Source of the DNA: Candidatus Latescibacterota bacterium
GTDB lineage: Bacteria; Latescibacterota; UBA2968; UBA8231
Assembly: GCA_007136405.1 (NCBI GenBank)
Contig: SLHA01000019.1
Span: forward strand, 1 to 64,000
DNA length: 64,000 nucleotides
Direction of reading: 5' to 3'
Positions 18,727 through 26,772 of this stretch are shown here, in pieces; position 1 is the stretch's first letter; every line of letters starts with the position of its first letter. The position numbers and the translations under genes were made by a program. The notes beneath the pieces are model-generated. The model saw only the letters and a program-made list of their open reading frames with translations. It did no database searches and had not been told where the DNA came from.

Positions 18727-18804
18727 TGGTCGGGGTGACTGGATTCGAACCAGCGACCTCTTGCACCCCAAGCAAGTGCGCTAGCCGGGCTGCGCTACAC
18801 CCCG
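18727..18804 (-). tRNA. tRNA-Pro (anticodon GGG)
   Basis: Minus-strand cloverleaf with the same acceptor stem as the neighbouring tRNA-Pro, anticodon stem CTTGC/GCAAG, loop TTGGGGT (anticodon GGG) and encoded CCA at 18727-18729. Reads CCC/CCU. Confidence 0.95.
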
Positions 18805-18823
18805 ACCCTGTGCTTCCAACGTA

Positions 18824-18900
18824 TGGTGAGCTATGCAGGATTCGAACCTGCGACCTCCAGTTCCGGAGACTGGCGCTCTATCCAACTGAGCTAATAGCCC
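18824..18900 (-). tRNA. tRNA-Arg (anticodon CCG)
   Basis: Minus-strand cloverleaf with acceptor stem GGGCTAT/ATAGCTC, anticodon stem CCAGT/ACTGG, loop CTCCGGA (anticodon CCG) and encoded CCA at 18824-18826. Begins only 17 nt after the stop codon of the tiny ribosomal-type gene, so it is probably cut from the same transcript. Confidence 0.95.
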
Positions 18901-18917
18901 AAAAAACGGGTTCCTGA

Positions 18918-19013
18918 CTACAGCGCCTTCTTTTTATGACGGTTTTTGCGCAGGCGTTTCTTGCGTTTGTGTGTTGCGATCTTATGCCGCTTTCTCTTCC
19001 GGCCACAGGGCAT
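18918..19013 (-). CDS. Tiny AURKAIP1/COX24-type (mS38-like) ribosomal protein
   Basis: A 31 aa frame, 18 of whose 31 residues are Lys, Arg or His. It begins MPCGRKRKRHKIATHK and ends KNRHKKKAL. This pattern matches the very short AURKAIP1/COX24-domain proteins of FCB bacteria, related to mitochondrial mS38 and, more loosely, mycobacterial bS22, which sit near the decoding centre of the small subunit. The ATG has GGAG 9 nt upstream, and the first 32 nt overlap the 3' end of the HU gene in another frame, so translation is probably coupled. Assignment rests on remembered family sequence; function is inferred. Confidence 0.85.
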   Translation of the reverse strand: MPCGRKRKRHKIATHKRKKRLRKNRHKKKAL

Positions 19014-19311
19014 TCTTGTTGTCTCCTCTCTTCTTGCCATTTTCCACGCGTCCACGCAGTTCCCTGGACGCTTTGAACACAGGTGCCTTGCGGCTGGTGA
19101 TCTTCACCTCTGCCCCCGTGCGCGGGTTGCGGCCCGTGCGCGCGGCACGTTCCACGACCTTGAATGTGCCAAAACCGCGAATCTCGATGTGCTCACCCCG
19201 TTCCAGGGCGTCTATCACCGCCTCTATAAAACCATCGACCACCGCTGTGGTATCTGTTTTGGTCAGACCCGAGTCCTGGGCGATGAGACGCACGATGTCA
19301 GCCTTTGTCAA
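18982..19311 (-). CDS. HU/IHF-family DNA-binding protein
   Basis: Nucleoid protein that bends DNA. The 109 aa product has the normal HU fold sequence (MTKADIVRLIAQDSGL, EIRGFGTFKVVERAARTGRNPRTG, APVFKASREL). A C-terminal extension of about 15 charged residues beyond the usual 90-95 aa follows, and the DNA for its last ten codons overlaps the next gene. Start is TTG at 19311 with a perfect AGGAGG site. Which HU or IHF subgroup it belongs to cannot be settled from sequence alone. Confidence 0.92.
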   Translation of the reverse strand: MTKADIVRLIAQDSGLTKTDTTAVVDGFIEAVIDALERGEHIEIRGFGTFKVVERAARTGRNPRTGAEVKITSRKAPVFKASRELRGRVENGKKRGDNKNALWPEEKAA

Positions 19312-19376
19312 GGCATCCTCCTAGCGTCGGTACACAGACTGAGTGAGCATCAACTTATTCGGACAAAACGTCTTAT

Positions 19377-19405
19377 AGGTTAAGCCATGGGACCTGGCTT
19401 GTCAA
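19377..19405 (-). promoter_or_regulatory. Candidate HU promoter
   Basis: Minus-strand TTGACA (19400-19405) followed after 17 bp by TAACCT (19377-19382); a TATAAG lies slightly further on (19372-19377). It is about 66 nt upstream of the HU start. Perfect -35, weak -10. Confidence 0.5.
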
Positions 19406-19470
19406 GGCCACGGCAAGCAAGAAACACCGGCAACGGCCGCTCTTTCCGGGCAGCGCTGCCCCGGCCGGTA

Positions 19471-20244
19471 TTACCATCGATGCACGGGCGACATCACGAA
19501 GACCTCTTCCAGGCGCAGGAAATCAACCCTGGACTCCAGAATGACCTCCAGGAAAAGGGGATCACGATCCTGTGTCTGCACCTCGACCACTATACCGATG
19601 GGAATTCCCTTCGGGTACCGTCCGCCCAGACCGGAAGACACCACATGCGCTCCGGTTTGTACCAGGCTGCCGGCCTCGACGAACCGCAGGTGAAAATAGT
19701 TGCCGCGCAACCAGGACACGATTCCCTGGGTACGGCATTCCTGCACGATGGCACTCACGGGTGCCCGCATCAGCAATTCGACCACCGAGCTGGAAGCACC
19801 AACCGATGCCACGTGGCCGACCAGTCCGGCAGCGGTTATCACAGGCCAGTCCTGTTGGACCCCGCGGTTCCGACCCGCGTCGATCACGATCGTGTCATAC
19901 AGTTGATCAGGATCGCGACCGATAACCGCCGCAGCGATCAGATCCCTGTTCGCCTCGGCACGCCGGAACTCCAAAGCGTAGCGCAGGCGCTGATTCTCCA
20001 TGGCAGCCTCGCGCAGGCGCATGTTCTCCAGCGCCAGCTGCACGTTCTGGGCCAGCAGAAAACGGGATTTCGCCTGGTGGCGCGCATACCGGATGGCGGC
20101 GGAAAACAGCCACTGACCACTGGTCAGCAACCTGGAGCGGGTGTTGACGGCCACAGCCTCTTTATGGTGTTCCGGCAGGGCCATCAGGCTCAAGCCCAGC
20201 ACGAGCACCGCACCCAGTGTTCCCAGACTGCGATTAGGCGGCAT
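19471..20244 (-). CDS. mreC: Rod shape-determining protein MreC
   Basis: Periplasmic scaffold of the elongasome that links MreB to peptidoglycan synthesis. The 257 aa protein has an N-terminal membrane anchor (about residues 7-25), a coiled-coil stretch (about 60-95) and the beta-rich MreC core with IVIDAGRNRGVQQDWPVI and GLVGHVASVG. ATG has AGGGG upstream and lies 15 nt after mreB. No mreD-like gene follows in the window; the next minus-strand gene is HU. Confidence 0.93.
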   Translation of the reverse strand: MPPNRSLGTLGAVLVLGLSLMALPEHHKEAVAVNTRSRLLTSGQWLFSAAIRYARHQAKSRFLLAQNVQLALENMRLREAAMENQRLRYALEFRRAEANRDLIAAAVIGRDPDQLYDTIVIDAGRNRGVQQDWPVITAAGLVGHVASVGASSSVVELLMRAPVSAIVQECRTQGIVSWLRGNYFHLRFVEAGSLVQTGAHVVSSGLGGRYPKGIPIGIVVEVQTQDRDPLFLEVILESRVDFLRLEEVFVMSPVHRW

Positions 20245-20259
20245 TCAACCCACCACCCC

Positions 20260-21279
20260 TCAGTACAGGACCTTGCGGTACCGGTCGAAATCCTCCAGCA
20301 CCTTGGCATTACCGCGTACAACAGCGGTCAAAGGATCGTCCGAGTCTACATACGTGGGGAGGCTGGTTCCCTCGATCAGGCGTTCGCGCAGTCCCTTGAG
20401 GATGCCCGCGCCGCCGCTGAGGACCATGCCGCGGTCCAGAATGTCGGCCGCAAGCTCCGGCGGCGTCTGTTCCAGCGTCCGGCGCACACCGGCAATGATC
20501 TGCGCCACGGGTTCGGCCAGTGCCTCACGGATCTCGCGGGAGTCCACCATCAGCGTCTTGGGTATGGCGGCAACCAGGTCCCGCCCGCGGACCGGTGCCT
20601 CCTCTTCCGGATTCAGCTCCATGGCCGACCCGATCTGGCACTTGATCGCCTCGGCATTGCGGGGTCCGATCAGGAGATTGTACTTTCTGCGCATCCAGTC
20701 TATGATGGCGCGGTCCATGGCATCACCGGCCACACGGATGGACTCTGAGGTCACGATGCCGGAAAGAGCCATCACCGCAATCTCCGTAGTCCCTCCCCCG
20801 ATGTCGATGACCATGGATCCGATCGCCTGCTGGACAGGCAAACCGATGCCTATGGCGGCAGCCATGGGTTCGCTGATCAGGTAGACCTCGCGCGCTCCGA
20901 CACGCTCACAGGAAGTGCGTACCGCCCGCTTCTCCACCGCTGTGCTGCCCGACGGGACCGAGACTACGATGCGCGGCCTGACGAACAGCTTGTTGCGTTG
21001 GACGGTGCGGATGAAATGACGGATCATCTCCTCCGTTACCTCGAAATCCGCGATCACACCTTCCTGCAGAGGGCGGATGGTCTCTATGTCCGTATTTTCC
21101 CGCCCCATCATTTCCTTGGCCTCACGACCCACGGCGATGACCTTCTGGGTAGCCTTGTGCCGGGCCACGATGGAGGGCTCATTCAGGACGATGCCCTCAC
21201 CTTTGACATATATCAACGTGTTGGCTGTCCCCAGGTCTATGCCGATGTCGTTCGTAAAGAAGCGCGAGAGGAATCCCAT
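20260..21279 (-). CDS. mreB: Rod shape-determining protein MreB
   Basis: Actin-like cytoskeletal ATPase that directs lateral wall growth. The 339 aa protein has the phosphate-1 motif DIGIDLGTANTLIY at residues 11-24, phosphate-2 VIDIGGGTTEIAV, and the adenosine motif LSGGAGILKGL. Standard length. A small uncharacterised gene lies 74 nt upstream on the same strand. Its presence suggests a rod-shaped cell. Confidence 0.97.
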   Translation of the reverse strand: MGFLSRFFTNDIGIDLGTANTLIYVKGEGIVLNEPSIVARHKATQKVIAVGREAKEMMGRENTDIETIRPLQEGVIADFEVTEEMIRHFIRTVQRNKLFVRPRIVVSVPSGSTAVEKRAVRTSCERVGAREVYLISEPMAAAIGIGLPVQQAIGSMVIDIGGGTTEIAVMALSGIVTSESIRVAGDAMDRAIIDWMRRKYNLLIGPRNAEAIKCQIGSAMELNPEEEAPVRGRDLVAAIPKTLMVDSREIREALAEPVAQIIAGVRRTLEQTPPELAADILDRGMVLSGGAGILKGLRERLIEGTSLPTYVDSDDPLTAVVRGNAKVLEDFDRYRKVLY

Positions 21280-21353
21280 GGGCTGGCTGTCCTGTATGGA
21301 CTGGATGGTGGAAGTACGGGGCTAATGCCCGCGGATTTACGTGTGCAAAGACA

Positions 21354-21539
21354 TCAACTTCGACGTTGCCGGTGATCGGTCCCGGCGCCGTCACGCCGCA
21401 TCCACATCTGCAATACTCTGGCAGCGTTCTCTCCCTGGCTGGCTATCAGCTGGCGAATCCGCTGGAGCCGTTGTTCACGGCACTCCGGTTGCTTCCTGGC
21501 GTCTCCTGCGCCGGTAGAGGTCCGGTCCATTGCATTCAT
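21354..21539 (-). CDS. Small protein with FliF-tail-like C-terminus
   Basis: 61 aa product from the ATG at 21539 (AGGA 7 nt upstream); an earlier ATG at 21560 would add seven residues. The region IRQLIASQGENAARVLQMWM resembles the extreme C-terminus of the flagellar MS-ring protein FliF, the part that binds FliG, but the ring domains are missing. No flagellar genes are seen nearby; mreB follows. It could be a FliG-like-partner peptide, a fragment, or chance resemblance. Real coding is likely but not certain. Confidence 0.45.
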   Translation of the reverse strand: MNAMDRTSTGAGDARKQPECREQRLQRIRQLIASQGENAARVLQMWMRRDGAGTDHRQRRS

Positions 21540-21608
21540 GGATTGATCCTGGCGAGACATATTCCGGTGCGCGTCGGGTGAACCAAAGATAAGGATTCGT
21601 ATGGGGGA

Positions 21609-21638
21609 TTGCCATTCCCCCGCCGCACTGTGTATCTT
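21609..21638 (+). promoter_or_regulatory. Candidate promoter of the 21736 gene
   Basis: TTGCCA (21609-21614), 18-bp spacer, TATCTT (21633-21638), about 90 nt upstream of the next plus-strand start. The -35 lies inside a small inverted repeat (GGGGGA/TCCCCC). Confidence 0.45.
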
Positions 21639-21735
21639 ACTAGATTAGCGGGATGGACCGGAGGGAGCATTGTGAAGGTCCGGCATCCCGCCCGTCCGCA
21701 TAATGTCCGGCCCCGTACCAGGAGGAATTGACCCA

Positions 21736-22227
21736 ATGAACAGAGCGGCCCGCTCGGTGCTGCGAAAACTGGGGACTGACCAGCACCTTGATGAAGAACG
21801 CCGGGAACTGGTAGCGCGCGACGCCCAGGAGGAACGCGCTCGCGCCCATGCCCGGGAAGGCGTAACGGGGGACGCAGCAGCCCTGGAACAGATCCCTGAT
21901 GAATACCTGTCGGAATCGGAGAAGCGCCATGAACGCTACCGGCGGCAACAAGCTGTCGCCGGGCGCTTCACTCCGGCGGCAGAACGGCTGCCCATCATGA
22001 CAGCGGAACAGCGCGAACAAAGAGACAGGGCGCGGCCGAAATGGTCGCAGACCCAGTTCGAGGGCCCCATAGAGAAACTGATCGAAAAATACCAGGATCT
22101 GGCAGAAGTCAGGAAGCACCTCTCGCTGGGCCAGTCCATGAAGTACCAGTTCACCGAAGATGGTCAGGTGCTGGATAAAGACGGCAATCTGATCTATGAC
22201 GGAACTCGGCTGGTCGATCGATCCTGA
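21736..22227 (+). CDS. Hypothetical charged protein, 163 aa
   Basis: Not recognised. From the ATG at 21736 (AGGAGG 10 nt upstream) the product is strongly charged, with an Arg/Glu/Ala-rich first half likely helical (DEERRELVARDAQEERARAHARE) and a C-terminal part ending in QVLDKDGNLIYDGTRLVDRS. No signal peptide or membrane segment. The region GPIEKLIEKYQDLAEVRKHLS looks like an amphipathic helix. It precedes a lipoprotein gene by 135 nt. Confidence 0.75.
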   Translation: MNRAARSVLRKLGTDQHLDEERRELVARDAQEERARAHAREGVTGDAAALEQIPDEYLSESEKRHERYRRQQAVAGRFTPAAERLPIMTAEQREQRDRARPKWSQTQFEGPIEKLIEKYQDLAEVRKHLSLGQSMKYQFTEDGQVLDKDGNLIYDGTRLVDRS

Positions 22228-22362
22228 CACCAGCCGCCGTCGTCGCACCCTGAGATGGTTTCCGGTCGTCACCGGCGCGGCGTTCGGGGCTGCGGCCGCA
22301 GGTGCGCCTCAAACCAGCCATCGAGGTCCTGTGGTGAGCCCGAGTTGAACAGAGGTGAACAT

Positions 22363-22905
22363 ATGAAGCGCCTGGTTCTGTATGCGTTACTGTCGCTCCT
22401 GTTGGCCTGTGGGCGGCAACAGGAAGACGATGTTCAGCCAGCGTCTCCTTCCACTCCGTTCGGCAGTGTGGCGACCGTGCTCGCGTACCGCGAGCGCATA
22501 GAGCCCCACATCCGCGCCGTTACGGAAGCTCAGCTGGTCGTGGAACAGCAATTGGGCTCCACTGGCCAGGCCACGGCATCCAACCTGGCTGCAGCCATGC
22601 ACCAGGCCCGTCCCCCGCTGCAGGCAGCTCATGACGAACTGCAGCAGATCGATCCACCCGCTCGGTTAGCCTCGCTGCATGCCAATATCGCCAAGCTCAT
22701 GGCAACCCGGTTGGCGGCCTACCAGATCACCATCGAGGGTTGGGAGCAGGAGCAGACAGGCACTCAGGCAACACCGGCTTGGCAGCAGCAGGCGGAGGCC
22801 AAACTGACCGAAGCCAACGAACTCATAGCCGAGTTGAATGAGCAACTGCAGGCGGTGGATAGCGCTGTTCACGCGGCTTTGTCGCAACAGGCTGCCTCAC
22901 CGTAG
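22363..22905 (+). CDS. Putative lipoprotein, 180 aa
   Basis: N-terminus MKRLVLYALLSLLLACG is a short lipoprotein signal with lipobox LLAC, so Cys16 would be lipidated and the rest exported. The mature part is Gln/Ala-rich, predicted helical (coiled-coil-like, for example QQQAEAKLTEANELIAELNEQ), with no catalytic motif. ATG at 22363 has GAGGTG 6 nt upstream. No family recognised; a periplasmic structural or adaptor role is only a guess. Confidence 0.75.
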   Translation: MKRLVLYALLSLLLACGRQQEDDVQPASPSTPFGSVATVLAYRERIEPHIRAVTEAQLVVEQQLGSTGQATASNLAAAMHQARPPLQAAHDELQQIDPPARLASLHANIAKLMATRLAAYQITIEGWEQEQTGTQATPAWQQQAEAKLTEANELIAELNEQLQAVDSAVHAALSQQAASP

Positions 22906-23039
22906 TGTCCTGTAATAAGCCCCACCCCCGAAAGCCTCGAGTCGCCCGGCTCACAAGGCGCGCGAGTGGAGCGTCGCAAGATAAGGCCAGTGAGCGCAAT
23001 GTAGCGGGCCGGAGGGCATCGGCGCTGGGATAGGGACGT

Positions 23040-23064
23040 GGATGAATCGCGTCGCGATTCGTCC
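23040..23064. terminator. Hairpin between convergent genes
   Basis: A 10-bp near-perfect inverted repeat (one mismatch) around GAATCG/CGATTC lies between the ends of the lipoprotein gene (+) and the acetyltransferase gene (-). It could terminate both; no clear T tract is present. Confidence 0.4.
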
Positions 23065-23113
23065 AATCTGGCATCACGATCGGAGTATCTGTCGTACCGG
23101 ATACGGTGGCTGT

Positions 23114-24223
23114 TCAGAATCGGTCTGCCCAGCTCAGGTGCGCCTGCTGCAGCGGAAAGAGACCCTCGGCCAGCTCCCGCTGTGCTGTCGGAACGCATAT
23201 TCTGCCCCAGTTTTCCAGATCAGAGGGTCGCACATAACCGAAGATCAACTGGGTCAGGTCCTGTTGGGTCAGGCAAATGCCTTCTCCACTCGGTCCTTCC
23301 TCCCATACCAGCATGTCGCCGTCCATGCGGAGCCGGCCAGTCCCGATCTCGGTCCGCAGGCCCAGGACAGCCTGGGGCGCCCCGGAACGCCGCCAGCGGT
23401 TGGCAAGCTCGGAACACAGCTGTCGCATACAGCTGTGCAGGTCGATAATCCGTCCCATGCCCTTCTGGGCACGCGGGTACAGCGTATGGGAACGCAAACC
23501 GAACCGACGGCAATATACGCTGAAGGAATGATCTTCGGGAAGGTGAACCCAGATATTTTCCCGGCGCAGCCGGACCGCCCGTCGCCACAAGTATTCGATC
23601 ATGGTGGGATACACCCCTTCCCCGCCGCCTCCTACCTCGGACACCCGGCAGGCTGCGGGAGTATCGTCGACCACCACATACCCGGCAATTGCGCCCTGAC
23701 GATCGATCACCACCTGGGCCCTGGCAGGAACCGTCCACCAGGTACCCACAGTGAATCCGTGCCATTGACCGGCACGCCTGACGGCGCTGCCGGTCCGCTG
23801 GTCAGCATCGCGGTTGGCTATGTCGATCACCTGCGGTAGATCCGAACGTCGCAGCCGCCGTGTCCGCAGAGGACCGCGGGTACGTTCCGCTTCCCGTGTC
23901 TCCAGCCACGACTCGTATTCCGCCATACAGGTCACAAAACCGAATTTGCAGTAAAAATCCTGAATACCGTGCAGGAATGACAGGTCATAACCAGACTGGG
24001 CCATGGTTGACACGGCATCTTCCAACACCCGGCGGGCATATCCGCGTTTCCGGAATTCGTCGAGCGTGCCCACGCCGCCGATGCCACCCACATTCAGCCT
24101 TGCCGTACCAAAACGCATGGTTCGTTCGACTATGCTGCACCACGATACGGGCAGCCCGGCTCTGACGAGACTGATCTTCCATCCATTGGCGGTGCGTTGC
24201 CGGTTGATGTCCATTGTTGCCAT
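23114..24223 (-). CDS. Eis-like GNAT acetyltransferase
   Basis: 369 aa protein with an N-terminal GNAT domain (GGVGTLDEFRKRGYARRVLEDAV holds the acetyl-CoA R/QxxGxG/A-type loop as RKRGYA; LHGIQDFYCKFGF), a second GNAT-like part, and a C-terminal segment resembling the sterol-carrier-like domain of Eis proteins. It probably acetylates an amine substrate, but the substrate is unknown. Start ATG 24223, alternative ATG 24214. Transcribed divergently from purB. Confidence 0.8.
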   Translation of the reverse strand: MATMDINRQRTANGWKISLVRAGLPVSWCSIVERTMRFGTARLNVGGIGGVGTLDEFRKRGYARRVLEDAVSTMAQSGYDLSFLHGIQDFYCKFGFVTCMAEYESWLETREAERTRGPLRTRRLRRSDLPQVIDIANRDADQRTGSAVRRAGQWHGFTVGTWWTVPARAQVVIDRQGAIAGYVVVDDTPAACRVSEVGGGGEGVYPTMIEYLWRRAVRLRRENIWVHLPEDHSFSVYCRRFGLRSHTLYPRAQKGMGRIIDLHSCMRQLCSELANRWRRSGAPQAVLGLRTEIGTGRLRMDGDMLVWEEGPSGEGICLTQQDLTQLIFGYVRPSDLENWGRICVPTAQRELAEGLFPLQQAHLSWADRF

Positions 24224-24365
24224 GATCTATGCCGCACCTTTCGCAGTCACTGTCCCAAAAAAGCCAACCCCGTTGTCGGATCCCCCGCCACGTGCAGCCG
24301 CAAAAAATCAGCGGCGAACGGATCGATAGCAAGGTGCTGTCCAACCCACACCGCCAGTGCCGGCA

Positions 24366-24395
24366 TTGGCGCATCATCCTGTTGTTGCTTATGCT
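24366..24395 (+). promoter_or_regulatory. Candidate purB promoter
   Basis: TTGGCG (24366-24371), 18-bp spacer, TATGCT (24390-24395), about 42 nt upstream of purB. Four of six matches in both boxes. Confidence 0.35.
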
Positions 24396-24437
24396 CTTCC
24401 CTCGCAAGCCGTAACCATAGTCAGACAAGGCCATCCG

Positions 24438-25865
24438 ATGAACACGGAAATAGCCGACATTCTCGCTCAGCGCTACGCCAGTTCCGGAATGAAAGCCCTC
24501 TGGTCCGAAAGCGGACGCATCATCGCCGAACGCGACCTGTGGATCGCCGTCATGAAAGCCCAGCGGGAACTCGGGGTCGATATTCCCACAGAAGCCATTC
24601 AAGCCTACGAACGGGTTCGGGGGCAGGTCGACACGGACTCCATTACCAAGCGGGAAACCGTCCTGCGTCACGATGTCAAGGCGCGTATCGAGGAATTCTG
24701 TGCTCTGGCGGGCTGGGAGCACATTCACAAGGGCATGACCAGCCGGGATCTTACCGACAACGTGGAGCAGTACCAGACGCACCAGTCGCTGCAGTTGCTG
24801 CGGGACAAGTACGTTGCCGTCCTGGTCGCCCTGGCAGATCGGGCCGAACAGTGGAAGGAGCTGGTCATGGCTGCCCGTACGCACTACGCGGCCGCACAGC
24901 CCACCACGCTGGGCAAACGTCTGGCGATGTTCGGCGAGGAGATGCTGCAAGCCTTTCAGGCCCTGGTGCAACTGCTGGAACGTCTGCCACTGCGCGGCAT
25001 CAAGGGCGCCGCAGGCACCAGCCAGGATCAGCTGGATCTGCTCGACGGTGACCATGAACGGCTGCACCGGCTGCAGGAACGGATTCGCCGGCACCTGGGT
25101 TTTGGCGCCGAACTGGAAGCTGTGGGTCAGGTGTATCCCCGTAGTCTGGACTTCGCCGTTCTGTCCACCCTGTTCCAACTGGGATCCGGAGTAGCCAACC
25201 TGGCGCGCAACATACGCTTGATGGCAGGCGCCGACATGGTCACCGAGGGCTTCAAACCCGGACAGGTCGGTTCGTCGGCCATGCCGCACAAGATGAACAC
25301 GCGCAGTACGGAGCGGATCAACGGTCTCCAGCACGTACTGGGGGGCTATGTCCACATGGCCGGCAGCCTGGCCGGAGACCAGTGGTTCGAGGGTGATGTA
25401 TCCTGCAGCGTGGTCCGTCGGGTGTGTCTGCCGGATGCCTTCTTCGCCCTGGATGGGATGTTGGAAACCGCGCTGCACGTGCTGGCGGATATGGGCGTGT
25501 TCGGATCGGTCGTCGAACGGGATCTGGAGCGTTATCTCCCCTTCCTGGCCACCACGGCGCTGCTCATGGAAGCCGTACGGGGTGGCGCCGGGCGCGAAAC
25601 CGCACACGAAGCCATACGCGAGCATGCTGTAGCGGCAGCCCTGGCCATGCGTGAACAGGGAACGTCGACTGGCGATCTGGTTCAGCGGCTGGGCGCAGAC
25701 CCCCGTCTGCCACTGGACACGGATGCCGTGGCTGAAATCGTGGCCAGATCACGCCAGTACACCGGTGAGGCTACGCATCAGGTCGACCGGTTCACGGAGC
25801 GCGTCCGGATCCTGCTGCAGGACTACCCTGCAGCCGCAGCGGTGCGACAGGAACGCCTGCTCTGA
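24438..25865 (+). CDS. purB: Adenylosuccinate lyase
   Basis: Cleaves SAICAR and adenylosuccinate in purine biosynthesis. The 475 aa protein has the fumarase/aspartase superfamily signature GSSAMPHKMNTRSTERI near residue 280 and the TSRDLTDNVEQ motif. The ATG at 24438 with AAGG upstream is chosen; the frame is open 27 codons further. pyrH follows after 24 nt, linking purine and pyrimidine nucleotide supply. Confidence 0.96.
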   Translation: MNTEIADILAQRYASSGMKALWSESGRIIAERDLWIAVMKAQRELGVDIPTEAIQAYERVRGQVDTDSITKRETVLRHDVKARIEEFCALAGWEHIHKGMTSRDLTDNVEQYQTHQSLQLLRDKYVAVLVALADRAEQWKELVMAARTHYAAAQPTTLGKRLAMFGEEMLQAFQALVQLLERLPLRGIKGAAGTSQDQLDLLDGDHERLHRLQERIRRHLGFGAELEAVGQVYPRSLDFAVLSTLFQLGSGVANLARNIRLMAGADMVTEGFKPGQVGSSAMPHKMNTRSTERINGLQHVLGGYVHMAGSLAGDQWFEGDVSCSVVRRVCLPDAFFALDGMLETALHVLADMGVFGSVVERDLERYLPFLATTALLMEAVRGGAGRETAHEAIREHAVAAALAMREQGTSTGDLVQRLGADPRLPLDTDAVAEIVARSRQYTGEATHQVDRFTERVRILLQDYPAAAAVRQERLL

Positions 25866-25889
25866 GATCTGCGGATCGAGGGGACAGCA

Positions 25890-26651
25890 ATGAGAGGAGC
25901 CATCTCTGAGATGCGTTACAAGCGGATACTGCTCAAGCTCAGCGGCCAGGCCGTCTCGGGTGATCAGGATTCAGGGTTCTCTCCGGATGCGCTGGACCAC
26001 ATAGCGGATCAGGTACTGGACCTGCACCGCCTGGGCATCCAGATCTCGCTGGTCATCGGCGGCGGAAACATCTTCCGGGGCACGATGAGTTCGAAATGGG
26101 GCATCGAGCGTGCCGAGGCGGACAACATCGGCATGATGGGCACGGTGATCAACAGCCTCATGCTGCGCGGCGTTCTCACCGGCCGGTCCCAGGGCCAGGC
26201 CGAGGTCCGCGTCATGACGGCGATACCCATCAACACCATCGCCGAGCCCTACATCCGCCTGCGCGCCATTCATCATCTGGAAAAAGGGTACATCGTGATC
26301 TTCGCGGGAGGTACCGGGAACCCGTACGTCACCACGGACTACACGGCCGCTCTGCGCGCCATGGAGACCCGATCCGACGCGCTGCTGTTTGCCAAGAATC
26401 AGGCTCGCGGGATTTTCACCGCGGATCCGCAGCAGGATCCAACCGCCCGCCTGTACCGCCGGGTGCACTACAACACGATCATCCGGCGGAATCTCAAGGT
26501 AGTGGACCAGTCCTGCATACTGCTGGCCAGAGATCACAGTTTGCCATTGCACCTGTTCGACTTCGGAGAACGCGACACCATGCGTGACATCTGCGCTGGT
26601 GATGACCCGGGCACTCTGGTGACCAATGTTGCCGAAGATCAGCTGGAGTAG
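25890..26651 (+). CDS. pyrH: UMP kinase
   Basis: Phosphorylates UMP to UDP; hexameric amino-acid-kinase-fold enzyme. The 253 aa protein shows RILLKLSGQAVSG, the glycine-rich VIGGGNIFRG, MMGTVINSLML and the IFAGGTGNPYVTTDYTAALRA signature. The ATG at 25890 has GAGGGG at 6 nt; an ATG at 25911 is a possible alternative. pyrH normally sits with tsf and frr; here it follows purB instead. Confidence 0.96.
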   Translation: MRGAISEMRYKRILLKLSGQAVSGDQDSGFSPDALDHIADQVLDLHRLGIQISLVIGGGNIFRGTMSSKWGIERAEADNIGMMGTVINSLMLRGVLTGRSQGQAEVRVMTAIPINTIAEPYIRLRAIHHLEKGYIVIFAGGTGNPYVTTDYTAALRAMETRSDALLFAKNQARGIFTADPQQDPTARLYRRVHYNTIIRRNLKVVDQSCILLARDHSLPLHLFDFGERDTMRDICAGDDPGTLVTNVAEDQLE

Positions 26652-26714
26652 CCTCTCTGACCGTGGTTGTGTATTTCACGGCATTGGACGGATTGCACGG
26701 GGTTGGGTTTTCAC

Positions 26715-26735
26715 GGCAATGGCCTGACCATTGCC
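26715..26735 (+). terminator. Perfect 8-bp hairpin after pyrH
   Basis: GGCAATGG/CCATTGCC with a 5-nt loop, between pyrH and the flippase-like gene. No T tract, so it is terminator-like or a leader structure. Confidence 0.45.
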
Positions 26736-26772
26736 GCTTCGTTGGCGCCGCTTCGTATCCAGCTACCGAAAC

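Noticed and set aside
19387-20748. 453-codon plus-strand frame over mreC-mreB
   Set aside because: Antisense shadow of conserved genes.
22869-23198. 109-codon minus-strand frame between convergent genes
   Set aside because: No ribosome site, Arg/Ser-rich, overlaps both gene ends.
23985-25625. 546-codon minus-strand frame opposite purB
   Set aside because: Overlaps purB and the acetyltransferase; no domain; shadow.
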